Both the position numbers and the translations under genes were made by a program. Under the pieces are notes generated by a model. That model saw only the letters and a program-made list of their open reading frames with translations, did not search any database and was not told the origin of the DNA. Positions 61,860-64,000 of a stretch of 64,000 bases of DNA are shown one piece after another (the first letter of the stretch is position 1; each line of letters starts with the position of its first letter). The stretch is from Acidobacteriota bacterium (GTDB taxonomy: Bacteria; Acidobacteriota; Terriglobia; Acidiferrales; UBA7541). The stretch spans positions 105,439-169,438 of the forward strand of contig QHYZ01000058.1 in assembly GCA_003225295.1 (NCBI GenBank). The letters run 5' to 3'.

Positions 61860-62393
61860 CTAGCCGAGCTTCTCCACGCTTGCGAAATCCAGTTCCACCG
61901 GCGTGGAGCGTCCAAAAATCGTTACCGAGACTTTCAGCCGGCTGTGATCGTTGTCGATCTCTTCCACGCTTCCATTGAAATTCGCAAACGGCCCGTCCAC
62001 GATGCGCACCTGCTCGTTGCGCTCAAAAACCACCTTCGGCTTGGGGCGGTCCTGCGGCGTGTGCACGCGATTGATGATGCCGTCGACTTCCGCTTCGCTC
62101 AACGGCGACGGCGACGTGGCCGAACCCACAAAGCCGGTGACGCGCGGCGTGGAGCGCACGGTGTGCCAAGTGTTTTCGTCCAGGTCCATTTCCACCAGAA
62201 CATACCCGGGATAGGACATGCGCGACGAAACTACCTTCTTGCCGCCACGCACCTCGACGACTTCCTCCATGGGGATCAGCACGCGGCCGATCTTGTCCTG
62301 CAGGCTGAAGGCAGCCACCCGGCTCTCCAGGCTTTCTTTGACTTTCTTCTCAAAGCCCGAGTAGGTATGGATGATGTACCACTGCATGCCCAT
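61860..62393 (-). CDS. nusG: Transcription termination/antitermination factor NusG
   Basis: RNAP-bound elongation factor linking transcription to Rho and to translation. The 177-residue protein has the NGN domain (WYIIHTYSGFEKKVKESLES, MSYPGYVLVEMDLDENTWHT, PRVTGFVGS) and a KOW domain (VRIVDGPFANFNGSVEEIDN). I chose the ATG at 62393, which follows GAGGGG; the frame opens to 62486 but overlaps secE and adds non-homologous residues. An ATG two codons later (62387) is also possible. Confidence 0.97.
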   Translation of the reverse strand: MGMQWYIIHTYSGFEKKVKESLESRVAAFSLQDKIGRVLIPMEEVVEVRGGKKVVSSRMSYPGYVLVEMDLDENTWHTVRSTPRVTGFVGSATSPSPLSEAEVDGIINRVHTPQDRPKPKVVFERNEQVRIVDGPFANFNGSVEEIDNDHSRLKVSVTIFGRSTPVELDFASVEKLG

Positions 62394-62409
62394 CGACTTG
62401 CGGTCCCCT

Positions 62410-62688
62410 CTAACCGCCAAACCTTTTGAAAACGTACGCCACACCCATCTGCACCAGCTTATCCACCACCGCGAGAAACACTCCAAAAAACGCCACCGTG
62501 GCGATCACCACCCAGGTGGTAGCGATCACGTCTTCGCGGCTCGGCCAGGTGACCTGCTTCATCTCCACGCGCACGTCGCGCAGGAATTCGCGCGTGTTGG
62601 CGACCGTGCCGGTGACCTTGCTCCCTAACTCGGAGCCCATTCCGCCTTGCGATTCTTCACTGCCCGTTTTCACCGTCCGCGTGGCCAT
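62410..62688 (-). CDS. secE: Preprotein translocase subunit SecE
   Basis: Essential small subunit of the SecYEG channel, 92 residues. A hydrophilic N-terminal 35-residue part is followed by the amphipathic block TREFLRDVRVEMKQVTWPSR with the conserved VTWPSR, and then the membrane helix TWVVIATVAFFGVFLAVVDK. Length and gene order (tRNA-Trp before, nusG after) are standard. Confidence 0.96.
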   Translation of the reverse strand: MATRTVKTGSEESQGGMGSELGSKVTGTVANTREFLRDVRVEMKQVTWPSREDVIATTWVVIATVAFFGVFLAVVDKLVQMGVAYVFKRFGG

Positions 62689-62739
62689 GAATCCTCATTC
62701 GTTCCTAAGGACAGAGAAAACCTCTGTCCCACTCAACGC

Positions 62740-62814
62740 TGGCAGGGGAGGAGGGATTCGAACCCCCATACCCGGTTTTGGAGACCGGAGTCCTAACCGT
62801 TGGACGACTCCCCT
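62740..62814 (-). tRNA. tRNA-Trp (CCA anticodon)
   Basis: Reading the minus strand, a 7-bp acceptor stem (AGGGGAG/CTCCCCT), D-arm (GTCC/GGAC), anticodon stem CCGGT/ACCGG with loop CTCCAAA (anticodon CCA), and T-arm with TTCGAAT fold cleanly. CCA is encoded after the discriminator G. It sits between rpmG and secE, a common place for tRNA-Trp. Confidence 0.97.
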
Positions 62815-62855
62815 AAATTCAAAACCGGCCTGTCCCTCGCCCCTGCGGAAGAAAC

Positions 62856-63005
62856 TTACTTTACTTCCTTGTGTGCCGTTTGCTTGCGGCACGTGTTGCA
62901 GAATTTCTTCGTTTCCAATCGCTCGGTATGCTTCTTTTTGTTTTTCGTCGTTGTGTAATTGCGATTCTTGCACTCGCCGCACTGCAAGGTAATGATCTCG
63001 CGCAT
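62856..63005 (-). CDS. rpmG: 50S ribosomal protein L33
   Basis: Small large-subunit protein, 49 residues, read directly from the sequence: it starts [20 protein letters not shown] and ends [11 protein letters not shown]. Two CxxC pairs (CGEC, CNTC) make it the zinc-binding form. It lies 27 bp after tuf and 41 bp before the tRNA-Trp gene. Confidence 0.95.
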   Translation of the reverse strand: MREIITLQCGECKNRNYTTTKNKKKHTERLETKKFCNTCRKQTAHKEVK

Positions 63006-63032
63006 CGCTCAATCCTTTCGCGCTCCGGCGCG

Positions 63033-64000
63033 CTATTCGATGATTTCCGTGACGGCCCCGGCGCCGACGGTGTGACCGCCTTCGCGAATGGCGAACCGCA
63101 GCCCTTTCTCCAGCGCCACCGGGGTGATCAAAGTCACTTCGCAGCTCACGTTATCGCCCGGCATCACCATCTCCACACCGCTGGGCAGCTTCATGTCTCC
63201 GGTCACGTCGGTGGTGCGGAAATAAAACTGCGGCCGGTAACCGGAGAAAAACGGCGTGTGCCGCCCGCCTTCTTCCTTCGTCAACACGTACGCTTCGGCC
63301 TTGAACTTCGTGTGTGGCGTGATGCTTCCCGGCTTGCACACTACCTGCCCGCGCTCTACGTCCTCTTTTTCCGTGCCGCGCAAGAGCAACCCCACGTTGT
63401 CGCCCGCGAGCCCCTCATCCAAAAGCTTGCGGAACATCTCCACGCCCGTCACCACCTTCTTTTGCGTCGCGCGGAAGCCCACGATTTCGATTTCTTCGCC
63501 AACTTTCACCTTCCCGCGTTCCACGCGCCCGGTGACCACCGTGCCGCGGCCGGAAATCGAAAAAATGTCTTCAATGGGCATGGCGAACGGCTTGTCGACG
63601 TCGCGCACCGGCAGCGGCACGTTCTTGTCCACCGCTTCCATCAAATCGACGATCGTCTTTTCCCACTTCGCGTCGCCGTTCAGCGCCTGCAGCGCTGAAC
63701 CCTTCACCACAGCAATCGAATCACCCGGAAACTGGTAGCTCTTCAAGAGTTCCCGAACTTCCAATTCCACCAGTTCCAGCAACTCGGCATCTTCCACCAT
63801 GTCGCATTTGTTCAGAAACACCACGATCGCTGGCACACCCACCTGACGCGCCAGCAGAATGTGCTCGCGGGTCTGCGGCATCGGCCCATCCGTCGCCGCC
63901 ACCACCAAAATCGCTCCATCCATCTGCGCCGCGCCGGTGATCATGTTCTTGATGTAATCCGCGTGCCCCGGGCAGTCCATGTGCGCGTAGTGCCGGTTCG
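63033..64000 (-). CDS. tuf: Elongation factor Tu (5' end outside window)
   Basis: GTPase that delivers aminoacyl-tRNA to the ribosome. The visible part, about 322 residues, runs from [20 protein letters not shown] (G3 region DCPGH) through [14 protein letters not shown] (G4 NKCD) and VKGSALQAL (G5) into domains 2 and 3, ending [20 protein letters not shown]. The N-terminal P-loop lies beyond the window edge. It heads the visible tuf-rpmG-tRNA-secE-nusG-ribosomal-rpoBC cluster. Confidence 0.98.
   Translation of the reverse strand, partial: NRHYAHMDCPGHADYIKNMITGAAQMDGAILVVAATDGPMPQTREHILLARQVGVPAIVVFLNKCDMVEDAELLELVELEVRELLKSYQFPGDSIAVVKGSALQALNGDAKWEKTIVDLMEAVDKNVPLPVRDVDKPFAMPIEDIFSISGRGTVVTGRVERGKVKVGEEIEIVGFRATQKKVVTGVEMFRKLLDEGLAGDNVGLLLRGTEKEDVERGQVVCKPGSITPHTKFKAEAYVLTKEEGGRHTPFFSGYRPQFYFRTTDVTGDMKLPSGVEMVMPGDNVSCEVTLITPVALEKGLRFAIREGGHTVGAGAVTEIIE

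Overview
The window is a 64 kb piece of a moderately GC-rich Gram-negative chromosome. The gene content points to the phylum Acidobacteriota, as an inference from gene neighbourhoods and protein style rather than from any marker search. The signs are: several very large secreted Ig-like or beta-propeller proteins with Acidobacteria-style repeats, a TPR-secretin protein, a DUF4097 protein behind an ECF sigma/anti-sigma pair, winged-helix regulators with a C-terminal membrane anchor, and lineage-restricted small proteins. There are no rRNA genes, CRISPR arrays, transposases or phage genes. One tRNA (Trp, CCA) is present.

Layout. 1-4077: a truncated FTR1-type iron permease (minus), divergent from a TPR-secretin protein whose secretin domain is split by a seven-repeat FG-GAP propeller. 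4196-11206: the minus-strand rimP-nusA-infB-DUF503-rbfA-truB operon for ribosome maturation and translation initiation, with a good promoter and a terminator-like hairpin in the rimP leader. 11440-13915: three small membrane-protein genes and a degenerate GGDEF protein. 14180-29042: an envelope-biogenesis series on the minus strand, lysS, LolC/E-type permease, LolD, ClpC, BamA, a giant lipoprotein and Skp/OmpH. 29220-33842: plus-strand genes including ECF sigma, zinc-binding anti-sigma, DUF4097 protein, shikimate kinase and a secreted protein, closed by a 17-bp terminator stem. 33940-37832: regulators (XRE with zinc ribbon, membrane-anchored winged helix, MarR), an HD hydrolase and a decayed NAD(P)-binding pseudogene. 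37945-47620: a giant Ig-repeat/PQQ-like exoprotein, ispG, a Tat-exported aldo-keto reductase, gatC-gatA, a small HTH protein and a secreted unknown. 47661-50309: a hybrid PAS histidine kinase. 50525-64000: the canonical transcription/translation cluster tuf-rpmG-tRNA-Trp-secE-nusG-rplK-rplA-rplJ-rplL-rpoB-rpoC, all minus strand; tuf is cut by the window edge.

How the genes work together. Two large blocks serve information processing (nusA/infB and rpoBC/ribosomal stalk). Another serves outer-membrane assembly: Skp escorts precursors, BamA inserts them, Lol moves lipoproteins. The giant lipoprotein lies between bamA and skp. The most unusual items are the propeller inserted in the secretin domain, an eight-cysteine double zinc-ribbon-like insertion in the RpoB N-terminal part, the lipoprotein between bamA and skp, and nested inverted repeats over the MarR promoter.

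Many CDS starts were moved from the first possible codon to one with a Shine-Dalgarno sequence or signal peptide. Each entry says so where this matters.
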